A stretch of 64,000 nt of DNA. It comes from Siccirubricoccus deserti. GTDB lineage: Bacteria; Pseudomonadota; Alphaproteobacteria; Acetobacterales; Acetobacteraceae. The DNA lies in NCBI RefSeq assembly GCF_014283215.1, contig NZ_JACOMF010000011.1, positions 1 through 64,000 on the forward strand, in the 5' to 3' direction. Positions 22,822-34,555 of this stretch are shown in pieces. Position 1 is the stretch's first letter. Every line of letters begins with the position of its first letter. The position numbers and the translations under genes were made by a program. The notes beneath the pieces were generated by a model. It saw only the letters and a list, made by a program, of their open reading frames with translations, had not been told where the DNA came from and ran no database searches.

Positions 22822-24117
22822 CTACGCCCGGTCCCGCAGCCAGTTGACGAAGCGGCGAAACGCGCCTGGCGCCCGATCGGGACCGGGCACCAGATCGAGC
22901 AAAGGACGGCCTTCCCCTGCCGCCCAGGCGAGCAGCCCGAGCGGCGAGGCGAAGGCCGGCCCCGAAGCGGTTTCGGGCAGGCCGCGCACCGGATGCGGCC
23001 GGCCCAGCCTGACCTGGCGGTCCAGCACCCTGGCGGCCAGCTCGCGCACGCCCACGAGCTGGCTGGCGCCGCCGGTCAGCACCACCCGCCGGCCCATCTC
23101 CTGGCTGAGCCCGGCCGCCTCCAGCCGATCCTTGATCAGCTCGAAGGTCTCCTCCAGCCGCGGTCGGATGATGCCGACGACCATGGCGCGCGGCACCCGC
23201 GCGATCTGGTCCTCGGCCTCGCCCACCAGCGGCACCGGCAGCCATTCGCGCTCGTCGTCCGGCGCGCCGAGCACCCCGCCATGCAGCGTCTTCAGCCGTT
23301 CGGCATGCGCCAGCGGCGTCGACAGCAGGCGGGCCAGGTCGTTAGTCACGTGCCAGCCGCCGACCGGCAGCTGGGCAGTGTGCAGCAGATGCCCCTCGGC
23401 GAAGACCGCCAGGGTGGTGGTGCCGCCGCCCATGTCGATGACCGTGGCGCCGAGCTGCTTCTCATCCTCCACCAGCGTGGCGAGGCCGGCGGCGAAGGGG
23501 GCGGAGACCAGCTCCTCCACCTCCAGGTCGCAACGCAGCAGGCAGGCGCCGAGATTGCGCAGCGACGCCTGCGCCGCATCCACCAGATGCAGCCGCGCGG
23601 TCAGCGTCTCGCAGATCATGCCGCGCGGGTCCTCGACCCCCGGCGTCGCATCCACGGTGAAGCCGAGCGGGAAGCCGTGCACCGTCTCCCGCCCATCCTC
23701 GGCGCAGCGGCGGCGGCCCTCGTGCAGGATGGCGCGCAGGTCGGCCTCGGTCACCGCGCGGCCGGCGATCGGCCACTGGATATGGAGCTGCCGCGATTCC
23801 GGCTGGCCGCAGGAGAGGTTGACGATGGCGCCGCGCAACTGCGTATCCGCCATCACCTCCGCCTGGCCGACCGCGGCGCGGATGGCGCGCTCCGCCTCCT
23901 CCAGGTCGACCACGCTGCCGCCCTTGATGCCGCGCGCCCGCTGCCAGCCGAAGCCCAGCGTGCGCGGCGCCTGGTCACCCTCGATCCGGGCGATGATGCA
24001 GACGACCTTGGTGCTGCCGATGTCGAGGATGCCGAAGGTGCCACTGCGGGCACCCCGGCGGCGCTGCGGCGGCGCGGGCGGATCGATCGGTGGCGGCAGG
24101 CGCATGATCTGGTTCAT
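22822..24117 (-). CDS. ftsA: Cell division protein FtsA
   Basis: A 431-residue actin-like ATPase that tethers FtsZ to the membrane and recruits later divisome proteins. Phosphate-1 FGILDIGSTKVVCIIA, the connecting SDAEV-type middle, phosphate-2 VIDMGGGTTTLAVF and adenosine VVLTGGASQLVGVRELA are all present. The C-terminus RRFVNWLRDRA resembles the amphipathic membrane-targeting helix. The ATG overlaps the ftsQ stop as ATGA. Confidence 0.97.
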   Translation of the reverse strand: MNQIMRLPPPIDPPAPPQRRRGARSGTFGILDIGSTKVVCIIARIEGDQAPRTLGFGWQRARGIKGGSVVDLEEAERAIRAAVGQAEVMADTQLRGAIVNLSCGQPESRQLHIQWPIAGRAVTEADLRAILHEGRRRCAEDGRETVHGFPLGFTVDATPGVEDPRGMICETLTARLHLVDAAQASLRNLGACLLRCDLEVEELVSAPFAAGLATLVEDEKQLGATVIDMGGGTTTLAVFAEGHLLHTAQLPVGGWHVTNDLARLLSTPLAHAERLKTLHGGVLGAPDDEREWLPVPLVGEAEDQIARVPRAMVVGIIRPRLEETFELIKDRLEAAGLSQEMGRRVVLTGGASQLVGVRELAARVLDRQVRLGRPHPVRGLPETASGPAFASPLGLLAWAAGEGRPLLDLVPGPDRAPGAFRRFVNWLRDRA

Positions 24118-25016
24118 CCACGGCCGCTCCTCACCCGCTGCGCCGCAGGCTGCTCGGCCGCGGGCGGGGCGGGCGGCAGCCGCAGCACCAGCTTGTCCGG
24201 CAGGCGCAGGTCGATCGCCGCCAGCGTCCGGTCGAGCAGCCCCTGCTTCGCATGCAACTCGACAAGGCGAGCCAGCGCCGCGGCCTCCTGGCCCTCCGGC
24301 AGCAGCACGTCAGTGCCGTTGCGCAGCCGGAGATTCCAGCGCCGCTCGGCCACCCGCACCAGCGCATGGGTGCGGTCCTGCACCTCGGGCACGCTGCGCA
24401 GCAGCGCCACCATGGGGCCGGCAACCCGGTCGGCGCCGGTGCCGACCACCAGCGGCAGCCGGCCGAAGGCGCCGATGTTCTCGGTCGCCACCACATTGCC
24501 GTGGTCGTCGATGACCGAGAAGCGGCCATCCCGCTGCCAGATCGCGAAGGGCTGGCGCTCCTCCAGCCGGACCCGGATGGTGCCGGTCAGGTGGCGCTCG
24601 ACATGCGCCCGGGCGACCCAGGCGATCATCTCCAGCCGCTCCCGCGCCGCATGCGGGTCGAAGCCGAGGATCGGGTCGCCGCGCCGCACGGCCAGCGCTT
24701 CCCGCACCAGCTCCGGCGGGGTGTTGCGGCTGCCTTCCAGGAGGACCTCGTTCACCGTCAGCCCGGCCTCGGCGCCGATCTCCGCCGCGCCCTCCCACAA
24801 CCCGGCCAGCCTCCCGTAGGGATCGGCCGCCATCACCGCCAGCGCCGCCACCACCAGCGCGCCGGCGCCGAGCACGGCGAGCCCGGCCGGCCGCGCCAGG
24901 CCGCGGCGCCGCCGCAGCCAGAGCCGGAAGCGGGAGGGCCGCGACGGCGCGCTGGTGACGGCGGTGCGGCTGCGTCGGGTCGGCTCGCGCTCGCGCCGGG
25001 CGCGGCTAGGCTCCAT
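24114..25016 (-). CDS. ftsQ: Cell division protein FtsQ
   Basis: A 300-residue single-pass inner-membrane divisome protein. A basic cytoplasmic tail (about 1-40) precedes a transmembrane helix ([19 protein letters not shown]). The periplasmic POTRA domain starts at [21 protein letters not shown], and the FtsQ beta domain follows ([36 protein letters not shown]). Start chosen at [11 protein letters not shown]; it overlaps the ddl 3' end by 11 bp. FtsQ bridges FtsA/FtsK-type early proteins with FtsL and FtsI. Confidence 0.96.
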   Translation of the reverse strand: MEPSRARREREPTRRSRTAVTSAPSRPSRFRLWLRRRRGLARPAGLAVLGAGALVVAALAVMAADPYGRLAGLWEGAAEIGAEAGLTVNEVLLEGSRNTPPELVREALAVRRGDPILGFDPHAARERLEMIAWVARAHVERHLTGTIRVRLEERQPFAIWQRDGRFSVIDDHGNVVATENIGAFGRLPLVVGTGADRVAGPMVALLRSVPEVQDRTHALVRVAERRWNLRLRNGTDVLLPEGQEAAALARLVELHAKQGLLDRTLAAIDLRLPDKLVLRLPPAPPAAEQPAAQRVRSGRG

Positions 25017-25929
25017 GGCGGGCGTTCTCCACCATCCAGGCGCAGAGCGCGGGGAAGGGCATGCCGACATGCGCCGCCTGTTCCGGCAGCAGCGATGTGG
25101 GCGTCAGCCCCGGCTGGGTGTTCAGCTCCAGCAGGATCAGCCGGCCCGGCTCGCCGGCGGTGTCGTCGTAGCGGAAATCCGCCCGGGTCGCGCCCCGGCA
25201 GCCGAGCGCGCGATGCGCGGCGACCGCCACCCGCATCGCTTGGTTGTAGATGCCGGGGTCGATCGCCGCCGGCAGGATGTGGCGGGAGCCGCCGGCGGCG
25301 TATTTGGAGTCGTAATCGTAGAACACCCCGGCATCGGCCAGGATGTCGGTGACCGCGAGCGCCCGGTCCTCGAGCACGCCGACCGTCAGCTCGCGGCCAG
25401 GGATGTATTCCTCGACCAGTGCCTGGCTGCCGAAGCGCCAGCCGCGGGCGATCTCGCCGCGCCGGTTGTCGCCGCTGCGGAGGATGTGGACGCCGACCGA
25501 GGAACCCTCGTTCACCGGCTTCACCACGAAGGGCCGCGGCAGCGGATCGGTCTCGGCCAGCTCGGCGAGGTCGACCAGGCGATGCGGCAGCACCGGCAGG
25601 CCGGCGGCGTGGAAGACGGTCTTGGCGGCGACCTTGTCCATCGCCAGCGCCGAGGCGCGCAGCCCGGAATGGGTGTAGGGCAGGCCGAGCCAGTCGAGCA
25701 CGCCCTGGATGCAGCCATCCTCGCCATAGCGGCCGTGCAGCGCGTTGAACACCACATCCGGCTTCGCTGCCTGAAGCGCCGCGATCAGCCCACCGAGGTC
25801 GCGCGTCGCCTCGATCGGGGTGACGGCGAAGCCGGCCTCGCGCAGCGCCGCGATGCATTGCGTGCCGGAAGCGAGGCTGACCTCGCGCTCGGCGGAGATG
25901 CCGCCGTAGAGCACCGCGACCCGGGTCAT
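25006..25929 (-). CDS. ddl: D-alanine--D-alanine ligase
   Basis: A 307-residue ATP-grasp enzyme making the D-Ala-D-Ala dipeptide that MurF adds to the muropeptide. Visible blocks: [70 protein letters not shown], and the metal-binding end [26 protein letters not shown] at 25929 gives the standard [10 protein letters not shown] start and overlaps the murB stop as ATGA. Confidence 0.98.
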   Translation of the reverse strand: MTRVAVLYGGISAEREVSLASGTQCIAALREAGFAVTPIEATRDLGGLIAALQAAKPDVVFNALHGRYGEDGCIQGVLDWLGLPYTHSGLRASALAMDKVAAKTVFHAAGLPVLPHRLVDLAELAETDPLPRPFVVKPVNEGSSVGVHILRSGDNRRGEIARGWRFGSQALVEEYIPGRELTVGVLEDRALAVTDILADAGVFYDYDSKYAAGGSRHILPAAIDPGIYNQAMRVAVAAHRALGCRGATRADFRYDDTAGEPGRLILLELNTQPGLTPTSLLPEQAAHVGMPFPALCAWMVENARHGA

Positions 25930-26849
25930 GCCGCCGCTCCTTCCGTCAGGGGGATGCCGAGGCGCCTGATTTCCCACTCCAGCGCGACGCCGGAATGCGC
26001 CAGCACCCGCGCCCGCACCTCTTCGCCCAGCGCCTCCAGCTCGGCGGCGGTGGCGGTGCCGGTGTTGAGCAGGAAGTTGCAATGCTTCCCGCTCACCTCC
26101 GCGCCGCCGCGCCGCAGGCCGCGGCAGCCGGCGGCGTCGATCACCTCCCAGGCGCGGGCGCCGGGCGGGTTCTTGAAGGTGGAGCCGCCGGTACGGGCGC
26201 GCACCGGCTGGGTCGCCTCGCGCGCCGCGCGGATCTCGGCCATGCGCGCGGCGATGGCGGCGGCCTCGCCGGGGGCGGCGTGGAAGCGCGCGCGCAGCAC
26301 CACGCCGCGCGGCGGCAGGCTGGCGTGGCGATAGGCGAAATCCAGCTCGGCGGCGGTCAGCCGTTGCACCCCGGCGGCGGTCGCCACCTCGGCCCAGTCC
26401 AGCCGGTCCTTCACCTCGGTGCCATAGGCGCCGGCGTTCATCGCCACCGCGCCGCCGATGGCGCCGGGAATGCCGGAAAGGAATTCCAGCCCGGCCAGCC
26501 CCGCCGCCGCGGCATGCTGCGCCACCACCGCATCCAGCGCCGCGGCGCCGGCGACCAAGCCATCGGCCTCGGCCTGCACCGCGCCGAAGGCGCCGCCGAG
26601 CCGCAGCACGACGCCGGGCAGCCCGCCGTCGCGGATGATGAGGTTGGAGGCGGCGCCCAGCACGGTCAGCGGCATCGCCTCCGGCAGCCCGGCGAGCAGC
26701 GCCACCAGATCCTCCGCATCGGCCGGCCGCACCAGCCATTCCGCCGGCCCGCCAACGCGGAACCAGGTGAAGGGCGCCAGCGCCGCGCCGGCCTGGACCC
26801 GGCCGCGGATGGCGGGAATCGGGTTGGCAGACATGGACCGGTTGCTCAT
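25926..26849 (-). CDS. murB: UDP-N-acetylenolpyruvoylglucosamine reductase
   Basis: A 307-residue FAD enzyme that reduces the enolpyruvyl group to make UDP-MurNAc. FAD-binding segments appear as [18 protein letters not shown] and [13 protein letters not shown], with [22 protein letters not shown] in the middle and a catalytic [12 protein letters not shown] (Ser) block late. It belongs to the short type II MurB form. ATG at 26849 ([12 protein letters not shown]) overlaps the murC stop; a second in-frame ATG five codons later is possible. Confidence 0.97.
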   Translation of the reverse strand: MSNRSMSANPIPAIRGRVQAGAALAPFTWFRVGGPAEWLVRPADAEDLVALLAGLPEAMPLTVLGAASNLIIRDGGLPGVVLRLGGAFGAVQAEADGLVAGAAALDAVVAQHAAAAGLAGLEFLSGIPGAIGGAVAMNAGAYGTEVKDRLDWAEVATAAGVQRLTAAELDFAYRHASLPPRGVVLRARFHAAPGEAAAIAARMAEIRAAREATQPVRARTGGSTFKNPPGARAWEVIDAAGCRGLRRGGAEVSGKHCNFLLNTGTATAAELEALGEEVRARVLAHSGVALEWEIRRLGIPLTEGAAA

Positions 26850-28309
26850 GCGCGCCTCAGCGGCGTGACATTCGTCGCGCGCGGCTCGGCGGCCCGGCGG
26901 CTGCCGGGCTGCAGCGCCGCGAGCTGGTCCGGCAGCGCATGCGCCCAATTGGTGATGCTGCCGGCGCCGAGGCAGACCACGTAGTCGCCCGGCTTGGCGA
27001 TGGCGTTGAGCATCTCGGCCAGGCTTTCCGGCCCCGGCAGCGGCACCACGCTGCGATGGCCGCGCGCCCGCAGCCCTTCCACCAGCGCGTCCTTGTCGAC
27101 GCCCTCGATCGGCGCCTCACCGGCCGGGTAGACATCCGCGACGATGACGGTGCCGGCATCGTTCATGCACGTGCAAAAATCCTCGAACAGGGTTTGCAGG
27201 CGGGTGTAGCGGTGCGGCTGCACCACCGCGATCACGTCCCGCGCCCCGGCCTGCCGCGCCGCCTTCAGCACCGCGGCGATCTCCACCGGATGGTGGCCGT
27301 AGTCGTCGATCACCGTCACCCCGGCGGTCTCGCCGACCCGGGTGAAGCGCCGCTTCACCCCCTTGAAGCCGGCGAGCGCGGCGCGGATGGTCTCCTCTTC
27401 GATCTCCATCTCGACGCCGACGGCGATGGCGGCGAGCGCGTTCTGCACATTGTGCTGGCCGAGCATGGGCAGGCGGAAGGGCTGCATGGTGCGGCTGCGG
27501 CCGCTGGCGCGGTCCTGCACCGTGACGGTGAAGGTGGCGCCCATCCGGTCCATCAGCAGCTTCTCCGCCCGCACATCGGCCTGCGGCGAGAAGCCATAGG
27601 TGACGATGCGGCGGTCGAGCTTCGGGATCATCGCCTGCACCTCGGGATGGTCTAGGCAGAGCACGGCGAAGCCGTAGAAGGGGATGTTGCCGACGAACTG
27701 GGCGTAGCCCTCCTTCATCGCCTCCGCCGTGCCCCAGTGGTCGAGGTGCTCGGCGTCCATGTTGGTCACGATGGTGACGACGGAGGGCAGGCGGAGGAAG
27801 CTGCCGTCGCTCTCGTCCGCTTCCACCACCATCCAGTCGCCCTCGCCCTGGCGGGTGTTGGTGCCATAGGCGTTGACGATGCCGCCGTTGATCACGGTGG
27901 GGTCGATCTTCGCGGCTTCCAGCACGCAGGCGACCAGGCTGGTGGTGGTGGTCTTGCCATGGGTGCCGCCGACCGCGATGGACCATTTCAGCCGCATCAG
28001 CTCGGCCAGCATCTCCGCCCGGCGCACCACCGGGACCAGCCGCTGCCGCGCCGCCTGGACCTCCGGGTTGTCCTTGCGCACCGCGGTGGAGACCACCACC
28101 ACCTGCGCCGCATCCAGGTTCTCCGCAGCATGGCCGATCGCCACCGGGATGCCGGCCTGGCGCAGCCGGGCGATGTTGTAGCCCTCCGCGATGTCGCTGC
28201 CCTGCACCTGGTAGCCGAGGTTGTGCAGCACCTCGGCGATGCCTGACATGCCGATGCCGCCGATGCCGACGAAATGGATGGGGCCGATGGTCTGGGGCAG
28301 GGCGCGCAT
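26846..28309 (-). CDS. murC: UDP-N-acetylmuramate--L-alanine ligase
   Basis: A 487-residue Mur ligase adding L-Ala to UDP-MurNAc. The UDP-binding N-terminus [21 protein letters not shown], the ATP loop [31 protein letters not shown], and the C-terminal [11 protein letters not shown] and VQPHRYTR blocks match MurC closely. Its ATG shares one base with the murG stop (TGATG). Normal length. It acts in the cytoplasm, between MurB and MurD. Confidence 0.99.
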   Translation of the reverse strand: MRALPQTIGPIHFVGIGGIGMSGIAEVLHNLGYQVQGSDIAEGYNIARLRQAGIPVAIGHAAENLDAAQVVVVSTAVRKDNPEVQAARQRLVPVVRRAEMLAELMRLKWSIAVGGTHGKTTTTSLVACVLEAAKIDPTVINGGIVNAYGTNTRQGEGDWMVVEADESDGSFLRLPSVVTIVTNMDAEHLDHWGTAEAMKEGYAQFVGNIPFYGFAVLCLDHPEVQAMIPKLDRRIVTYGFSPQADVRAEKLLMDRMGATFTVTVQDRASGRSRTMQPFRLPMLGQHNVQNALAAIAVGVEMEIEEETIRAALAGFKGVKRRFTRVGETAGVTVIDDYGHHPVEIAAVLKAARQAGARDVIAVVQPHRYTRLQTLFEDFCTCMNDAGTVIVADVYPAGEAPIEGVDKDALVEGLRARGHRSVVPLPGPESLAEMLNAIAKPGDYVVCLGAGSITNWAHALPDQLAALQPGSRRAAEPRATNVTPLRRA

Positions 28310-29436
28310 CAGTGGGATACCTGTTCGGCCCGGCTGCGGACCAGGGAGAGGACGAGATCGGCCAGCCGACGCGCCGCGTCCGGCTGTGCCAGCTTCGCCG
28401 CGGAGGCCGCGGCGCGGGCAAGGGCGTGCGGGTCGGCCAGCTGGGTGCCCAGCTCGGTGCCCAGCCGGGCGGGGGTGAAGCCGCTCTGCGGCATCACGAT
28501 GGCGGCGCCGGCTTCGGCCAGCATCCGGGCATTGGCCTGCTGGTGGTCGTCGATGGCATGCGGCAGCGGCACCAGGATGGCGGGGCGGCCGGCGCAGGCC
28601 AGCTCCGCCACCGTCCCGGCGCCGGCCCGGGCGATGACGAGATGCGCCATCGCCAGCCGGCCGGCGACATCGGGAAAGAAGGGGGAGAGCTCGGCCGGCA
28701 CGCCGGCGGCCTGATAGGCGCTGCGGACCCGGTTGAGGTCCTCCGGCCGGCATTGCTGCGCCACCACCAGGCGCTGGCGCAGCGCCTCCGGCAGGGCGGC
28801 GACGGCCGGCGGCACCACATCGGCGAAGATCCGGGCGCCGAGCGAGCCGCCCAGCACCAGCAGCCGCAGCGCGCCCTCGGTGCCCGGGTAGCCGCGGCCG
28901 GCGAGCGCCGCCAGCGCCGGGCGGATCGGGTTGCCGATGACCTGCGCCCGTGCGCCGGACGGCACCTTGTCGGTGGCGGCGAAGGACAGCGCCAGCACAT
29001 CGGCGCGGCGGCCGAGCAGCCGGTTGGCGCGGCCGAGCACGGCGTTCTGCTCATGCAGAACCGTCACCGGCCGCCGCCCCAGCATGCCGAGGGCGGCAAT
29101 CAGCGGCGGCACGCTGGGATAGCCGCCGAAGCCGACCACCGCCGTCGCCCGCAGCCGCCGCAGCAGCCCGCGCGCCTGCCAGGTACCGGCGGCCAGCGCC
29201 ATGGCGCCCTTGGCGGCCCGCAGCGCGCCAATGCCCGAGAGGCCGGAGCCATGCAGCACGAAGCGCTCGGCATTGGCGAAGGCGGCGCTCTCGAAGGCGG
29301 CGGAACGGGCGTCGGTCATCAATGCGATGCGCTCGCCGCGCGCCAACAGCTCGGCCGCCAGCGCCTCGGCCGGGAACAGATGGCCGCCGGTCCCGCCGGC
29401 GGCAATCACGATCGGGTCCACCGTCGGGCCGCGCAT
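28309..29436 (-). CDS. murG: UDP-GlcNAc:undecaprenyl-PP-MurNAc-pentapeptide transferase
   Basis: A 375-residue GT-B glycosyltransferase at the inner membrane that adds GlcNAc to lipid I to form lipid II. The [15 protein letters not shown]-loop is at the N-terminus, a second G-loop [11 protein letters not shown] follows, and the donor-binding [35 protein letters not shown] segment is intact. ATG at 29436 has GGAGGGA seven bases upstream. The gene overlaps the ftsW 3' side by nothing; about 46 bp separate them. Confidence 0.98.
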   Translation of the reverse strand: MRGPTVDPIVIAAGGTGGHLFPAEALAAELLARGERIALMTDARSAAFESAAFANAERFVLHGSGLSGIGALRAAKGAMALAAGTWQARGLLRRLRATAVVGFGGYPSVPPLIAALGMLGRRPVTVLHEQNAVLGRANRLLGRRADVLALSFAATDKVPSGARAQVIGNPIRPALAALAGRGYPGTEGALRLLVLGGSLGARIFADVVPPAVAALPEALRQRLVVAQQCRPEDLNRVRSAYQAAGVPAELSPFFPDVAGRLAMAHLVIARAGAGTVAELACAGRPAILVPLPHAIDDHQQANARMLAEAGAAIVMPQSGFTPARLGTELGTQLADPHALARAAASAAKLAQPDAARRLADLVLSLVRSRAEQVSH

Positions 29437-29482
29437 CACGCATCCCTCCTTCCGCCGGCCTGCCGGGGGGAGATGGCGGGCC

Positions 29483-30664
29483 TCACGACCCATCCCCCAG
29501 GCGGGAGCCGCGTCGCCGGGTCAGCGCCAGCAGCATCCCCATGCCGAGGGCGATCGCCAGCACCGAGGAGCCGCCGTAGGAGACGAAGGGCAGGGTCATC
29601 CCCTTGGTCGGGATCAAGTGCAGGGTGGAGGCCATGTTGACGAAGGCCTGCAGGCCGAATTGCGCCAGCAGTCCGGTGGCCGCCAGCACCACGAAGAGCT
29701 CGCCCTCCGCCAGCAGCCGCAGCAGTCCGCGCACGACGACGAAGGCGAAGAGCAACAGGATGACGGCGCAGATGATGAAGCCGAATTCCTCGCCGGCCAC
29801 GGCGAAGACGAAATCCGCATGCGCATCCGGCAGCGCGTTCTTCACCCGCCCCTCGCCGGGGCCGCGGCCGAACAGCCCGCCATTGCCGAAGGCCTCCATC
29901 GCCTTGGTGATCTGAAAGGTGTCGCCGGAGGAGGGGTCGAGGAAGCGGTCCACCCGGCTGCGCACATGCGGCAGGATGAAATAGGCACTGACCGCGAGGC
30001 CGATGCCGCCGGCGAACAGCACCCCGACGACCGCGAGGTTCAGCCCGGCGACGAAGGTCTGCGCCAGGAACACCGCGACCACCACCATCAGCATGCCGAA
30101 ATCCGGCTGCGACTTCAGGATGACGCAGACGACGCCGAGCAGCAGCACCGCCGCCGCCGGCCAGAGGATGCGCCCATGCAGCAGCCCGAGGCCCGGCTGC
30201 GCCGAGGCCTGGCGCTGCGCCGCCGCCCAGTTTCCCTCCGCCAGGAGCCAGGCCGTGACCACGGCGAGGCAGGGCTTGAGGAATTCGGACGGCTGCATGG
30301 TGCCGAGCAGCGGAAAGGCCAGCCAGCGCCGCGCGCCCTTGGTTTCGAAGCCGATCACCAAGGTCGCCGCGGTCAGCGCCAGCGCGCCGAGGCAGCCGAG
30401 CAGCGCCAGCCGCCGCACATTGCGCGGCGACAGCAGCGAGACCGCCATCATCATCACCGCCGCCGCCGCCAGGAACACCACCTGCTTGGCGAAGAGCAGG
30501 GTGCGGGAACTGGCGCCCATGACGCGCTCGGCAACCGCCGGGCTGGCCGCCAGCATCATCACGTAGCCGAAGCCGATCAGCCCCAGCAGCGCCGCCAGGG
30601 TCCAGCGATCGACCGTCCACCACCAGCGGCCCAGGACGGAGTCATCGGCGCGGCTGAGAGCCAT
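29483..30664 (-). CDS. ftsW: Lipid II polymerase FtsW (SEDS family)
   Basis: A 393-residue polytopic membrane glycosyltransferase that polymerises septal peptidoglycan together with FtsI. About ten hydrophobic helices alternate with short loops. SEDS landmarks are GARRWLAFPLLGTMQPSEFLKPCLAVVTAWLL, the PDFG motif in LKSQPDFGMLMVV, the catalytic-region QITKAMEAFGNGGLFGRGPGEG, LPDAHADFVFAVAGEEFG, and LIPTKGMTLPFVSYGGSS. ATG overlaps the murD stop as TGATG. Confidence 0.98.
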   Translation of the reverse strand: MALSRADDSVLGRWWWTVDRWTLAALLGLIGFGYVMMLAASPAVAERVMGASSRTLLFAKQVVFLAAAAVMMMAVSLLSPRNVRRLALLGCLGALALTAATLVIGFETKGARRWLAFPLLGTMQPSEFLKPCLAVVTAWLLAEGNWAAAQRQASAQPGLGLLHGRILWPAAAVLLLGVVCVILKSQPDFGMLMVVVAVFLAQTFVAGLNLAVVGVLFAGGIGLAVSAYFILPHVRSRVDRFLDPSSGDTFQITKAMEAFGNGGLFGRGPGEGRVKNALPDAHADFVFAVAGEEFGFIICAVILLLFAFVVVRGLLRLLAEGELFVVLAATGLLAQFGLQAFVNMASTLHLIPTKGMTLPFVSYGGSSVLAIALGMGMLLALTRRRGSRLGDGS

Positions 30665-32082
30665 CAGGCGGCCCTTTCCTGCGCGAGGGTGGTGACCAGT
30701 TGGCGGAAGCGGTCGCCGCGTGCCTCGAAGCCGGAGAACTGGTCCCAGCTGGCGCAGGCGGGGGAGAGCAGCACCACCGGCGCCGCACCCGCGCGGGCCG
30801 CCGCGGCGGCTGCGGGCACCGCTGCCTCCAGCGTGCCGAGGATCCGGTGCGGCACGCCATGCGCCGTGAGCGTCGCCGCCAGCAGCGGCGCGTCGCGGCC
30901 GATCAGCAGGGCCTCGGCGATGCGTGGGAAGTAGGGTGCCAGGCTTTCGATGCCGCCCTCCTTCGCCGTGCCGCCGGCGATCCAGACCACGCGGTCGTAG
31001 CTGGCCAGCGCCCGCGCGGCGCTATCGGCGTTGGTCGCCTTGCTGTCGTTGATGAAACGCACGCCGCCCTCTGTCGCCACCCGCTCCTGCCGGTGCGGCA
31101 GGCCGGGATAGCTGGCGAGCCCGGCGGCCAGCGCCTCGCGCGGCACGCCGAGCGCCAGCGCCGCGGCCACCGCCGCCGCGGCATTCTGGGCGTTGTGGCT
31201 GCCGGGCAGCGCGGGCGCCTGGCGCAGGTCGAGAATCGGGCCGGCTTCGTCCTGCAGCAGCCCGGCCTCGGCCCAGACGCCGCCGGGCTGGCGCGACTGG
31301 CCGGAGATCGGCAGGCGGCGGCCGGCCGTCGCCATGCCGCGCGCCGCGTCATCGTCCATGCCGAGCACGGCAAGGTCGCCCGCCCCCTGTCCGCCGAACA
31401 CCCGCGCCTTGGCGGCCGCGTAGCCGGTCATGTCGGCGTGGCGGTCCAGATGGTCCGGCGAAAGATTGAGCATGATGCCGATGTTGAAGCTGAGGGTTGC
31501 GATTCGCTCCAGCATGTATGACGACATCTCGAGGACGTATACGCCTCCAGACCCCAATATCTTGAGAGACAGTGCCGCGGGACCGAGATTTCCGCCGACC
31601 TCGGCGGGGATGCCGGCACTCGCCAGCAGGTGGTGCAGCAGGGCGGTGGTGGTGGACTTGCCGTTGGTGCCGGTGATGCCGACGAAGCGGGCGGCGGAGC
31701 CGGCAGCGCGCACCGCCCGGAACAGGTATTCCACGTCGCAGAGGATTGGCCGGCCGGCGTCCCGCGCCGCCTTGGCCGCCGGATGCGGCTGCGGCAGAAG
31801 ATGCGGGATGCCAGGGGAAAGCAGCAGCGCGTTCCAGCGAAACGGGGGGGCGGCGGGATCGGCCAGCATCAGCCCCGCCGCCGCGGCGCCGGCGCGGGCC
31901 TCCGGCCGGTCGTCCCAGCAGGTCACCGCGGCGCCCCAGTCGCGCAGCCGCAGCGCCGCCGGCAGCCCGGCCTTGCCGAGGCCGACCACGGCGATGGCCT
32001 CGCCGGCGAAGGGCTGGAATGCGTCGGCGGGCGGCCGGGTCACGCAACTCTCCTCCGGCGCTGCGGCTGCGGGCGCCGTCAT
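30664..32082 (-). CDS. murD: UDP-N-acetylmuramoylalanine--D-glutamate ligase
   Basis: A 472-residue Mur ligase adding D-Glu to UDP-MurNAc-L-Ala. [19 protein letters not shown] starts the N-terminal domain, the ATP loop is [17 protein letters not shown], and [23 protein letters not shown] and [17 protein letters not shown] are the expected middle and C-terminal motifs. Codons 31495-31592 are oddly rich in rare synonymous choices such as ATA, TTG, TCT, GTA and CGA. ATG overlaps the mraY stop as ATGA. Confidence 0.98.
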   Translation of the reverse strand: MTAPAAAAPEESCVTRPPADAFQPFAGEAIAVVGLGKAGLPAALRLRDWGAAVTCWDDRPEARAGAAAAGLMLADPAAPPFRWNALLLSPGIPHLLPQPHPAAKAARDAGRPILCDVEYLFRAVRAAGSAARFVGITGTNGKSTTTALLHHLLASAGIPAEVGGNLGPAALSLKILGSGGVYVLEMSSYMLERIATLSFNIGIMLNLSPDHLDRHADMTGYAAAKARVFGGQGAGDLAVLGMDDDAARGMATAGRRLPISGQSRQPGGVWAEAGLLQDEAGPILDLRQAPALPGSHNAQNAAAAVAAALALGVPREALAAGLASYPGLPHRQERVATEGGVRFINDSKATNADSAARALASYDRVVWIAGGTAKEGGIESLAPYFPRIAEALLIGRDAPLLAATLTAHGVPHRILGTLEAAVPAAAAAARAGAAPVVLLSPACASWDQFSGFEARGDRFRQLVTTLAQERAA

Positions 32083-33167
32083 CGGATCTTCAGGGTCGAG
32101 AGCCCGACCAGCGCCAGCACCATCGCAATGATCCAGAAGCGGATCACGATGGTGGGCTCGGCCCAGCCCTTCTTCTCGAAATGATGGTGGAGCGGCGCCA
32201 TCAGGAAGACGCGTCGTCCGGTGCGCTTGTACCAGAACACCTGGATGATGACGCTGACAGTCTCGACAACGAACAGTCCGCCGACGATCGCCAGCACGAT
32301 CTCATGCTTCGTCGCCACCGCGACCGCGCCGAGCGCGCCGCCGAGCGAGAGCGAGCCGGTGTCGCCCATGAACACCGCCGCCGGCGGCGCGTTGAACCAG
32401 AGGAAGCCAAGGCCGGCGCCGACCAGCGCGGCGCAGAACACCGCCAGCTCATTGGCCCCTGGCACTGCGTGCAGTTGCAGGTAATCCGCCAGCACCCGGT
32501 TGCCGACGAGGTAGGCGATCAGCGCGAAGACGCCGGCGGCGATCATCGCCGGGACGATGGCGAGCCCGTCCAGCCCGTCGGTGAGGTTCACTGCGTTGGA
32601 GGCGCCCATCATCACCAGCATCGCCACCAGTGGAAAGGCGAGGCCGAGCGGCAGCATGATATCCTTGAACACCGGCACCGCGAGCCCGGTGGCGATACCG
32701 GGCGGCAGCAGCCAGACGATCCAGATGGCGCCGACCAGGCCGACCGCCGCCTGCACCATCAGCTTCATCCGGCCGGAGACGCCCTTGGTATTGCGCTTGG
32801 TCACCTTCAGCCAGTCGTCGGCGAAGCCGAGCAGCCCGTAGGCGACGGTCACCAGCATCACCGCCCAGACGAGCCCGCTGCGCAGATCGGCCCAGAGCAG
32901 GGTGGAGAGCACCATCGCCAGCAGGATCAGCACGCCGCCCATGGTGGGCGTGCCCTTCTTGGTGAGCAGGTGGCTCTGCGGCCCGTCCTCGCGGATCGGC
33001 TGGCCACCGCGCTGGAAGCCGCGCAGCCAGCGGATCACCGCCGGGCCCAATACCAGCGAGAGGACCAGCGCCGTCAGGCAGGCGGCGCCGGCCCGGAAGG
33101 TGGTGTAGCGCACCAGGTTGAACAGCGCGAAACCCTCGGCGAAGGGTGCGAGCAGGTTGAAGATCAA
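32079..33167 (-). CDS. mraY: Phospho-MurNAc-pentapeptide transferase
   Basis: A 362-residue polytopic membrane enzyme that loads MurNAc-pentapeptide onto undecaprenyl phosphate to make lipid I. Characteristic loops include [33 protein letters not shown] (Asp pair), [40 protein letters not shown] and [23 protein letters not shown]. The start is TTG at 33167, with GGAGAG six bases upstream, overlapping the murF stop as TTGA. Confidence 0.98.
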   Translation of the reverse strand: MIFNLLAPFAEGFALFNLVRYTTFRAGAACLTALVLSLVLGPAVIRWLRGFQRGGQPIREDGPQSHLLTKKGTPTMGGVLILLAMVLSTLLWADLRSGLVWAVMLVTVAYGLLGFADDWLKVTKRNTKGVSGRMKLMVQAAVGLVGAIWIVWLLPPGIATGLAVPVFKDIMLPLGLAFPLVAMLVMMGASNAVNLTDGLDGLAIVPAMIAAGVFALIAYLVGNRVLADYLQLHAVPGANELAVFCAALVGAGLGFLWFNAPPAAVFMGDTGSLSLGGALGAVAVATKHEIVLAIVGGLFVVETVSVIIQVFWYKRTGRRVFLMAPLHHHFEKKGWAEPTIVIRFWIIAMVLALVGLSTLKIR

Positions 33168-34555
33168 ATCGCACTCTCCGTCAGCGCCCGCACCACCACC
33201 GCCATTCGGCTGCCGAGCGCGCCTTTCACCAGAACCACATCCCCGGGCCGCAGCGCGTCGCGCACCAGCGGCGCCAGGGCCTCGCTATCCGCCGCATGGG
33301 CACCGCGCCGCGCCGCCGGCAGCAGCGCGTAGAGCCGGGCCATCTCCGGCCCGCAGGCGAAGACCAGATCGGCCCTTGCGGCGTCCGGCGCCAGCGCCGC
33401 ATGCAACGCCGCGCTGTGCTCGCCCAGCTCCCGCATGTCGCCGAGCACGGCGATGCGGCGGGCCTCCGGCCCCCCCTTAGGGCGCAGCGCCAGCGCCGCC
33501 AGCGCCGCCCGCATCGCCGGCGGCGCCGCGTTGTAGCTTTCGTCGATCAGCAGCGCAGTGCCGCCAGGGACCACGATCTCGCGCGGCGCGCCCCGCCCGA
33601 TTCCCGGCACATAGCCCGCGAGGGCCGGGGCGGCGCGCGCCGCGTCGGCCCCCAACGCCACCACCAGCGCCAGGGCGCAGCAGGCGTTCTCGGCGTGGTG
33701 CAGGCCGAGCGCCGGCAGCGCCAGCGCGACCTCGCCGCCCGGCAGGGCGATGCGCGCGCGGGTGCGGCCATCGACGCCGACCGCCGCCTCCAGCAGCCGC
33801 ACCTCCGCCGCCGGGTCGCGGCCGAAGCCGAGGATGCGGGCGGCGCCGGCGGCGCGGACGGCCGCGGCGACCTGCGGGTACCAGGCGTTGTCGCGCGGCA
33901 GCACCGCGGTGCCGCCAGGCTGCAGGCCAAGCGCGATGCTGGCCTTCTCCGCGACGATGCCCTCGATGCCGCCCATATGGCCGATATGTGCCTCGCCGAT
34001 GGCGGTGACGGCGACCGCATGCGGTCGCGTCAGCCGGGTGAGGGGGGCGATCTCGCCCGGGTTGTTCATGCCGATCTCGATCACCGCGAAGGCGGCCTCG
34101 GCCGGCATCCGCGCCAGGGTCAGCGGCACGCCCCAGTGGTTGTTGTAGGAGGCGGCGGCGGCATGGGTCGGGCCCAGCGCGCCGAGCAGCAGCCGCAGCA
34201 TCTCCTTGGTGCCGGTCTTGCCGACGCTGCCGGTGACGGCGGCGATCCGGCCGGCGAAGCGCGCCCGCCCGGCCGCGCCGAGCGCGGTCAGTCCGGCCAG
34301 GCTATCGGCCACCCGCAGCAACGGCGCGTCGGGTGCCGCGCCGGGCGGGTCATGGTCCACCAGCGCCGCGGCGGCGCCCTTCGCCAGCGCCGCAGCGACG
34401 AAATCATGCCCGTCCCGCACGTCGCGCAGCGCGACGAAGAGGTCGCCGGGGGCGAGGCTGCGGGTGTCGATCGAGATTCCGGTGACGACGGGCTCCGCCG
34501 CCAGCGTGCCACCGGTCGCCGCCCGCAGTGCCGCCGCGTCCCACAGCGCGCTCAC
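33164..34555 (-). CDS. murF: UDP-MurNAc-tripeptide--D-alanyl-D-alanine ligase
   Basis: A 463-residue Mur ligase that adds D-Ala-D-Ala from Ddl to UDP-MurNAc-tripeptide, finishing the cytoplasmic precursor. [23 protein letters not shown] is the N-terminal Rossmann-like domain, the ATP loop is [15 protein letters not shown], then [27 protein letters not shown] and [18 protein letters not shown]. It starts with GTG, overlapping the murE stop as GTGA. Confidence 0.98.
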   Translation of the reverse strand: MSALWDAAALRAATGGTLAAEPVVTGISIDTRSLAPGDLFVALRDVRDGHDFVAAALAKGAAAALVDHDPPGAAPDAPLLRVADSLAGLTALGAAGRARFAGRIAAVTGSVGKTGTKEMLRLLLGALGPTHAAAASYNNHWGVPLTLARMPAEAAFAVIEIGMNNPGEIAPLTRLTRPHAVAVTAIGEAHIGHMGGIEGIVAEKASIALGLQPGGTAVLPRDNAWYPQVAAAVRAAGAARILGFGRDPAAEVRLLEAAVGVDGRTRARIALPGGEVALALPALGLHHAENACCALALVVALGADAARAAPALAGYVPGIGRGAPREIVVPGGTALLIDESYNAAPPAMRAALAALALRPKGGPEARRIAVLGDMRELGEHSAALHAALAPDAARADLVFACGPEMARLYALLPAARRGAHAADSEALAPLVRDALRPGDVVLVKGALGSRMAVVVRALTESAI

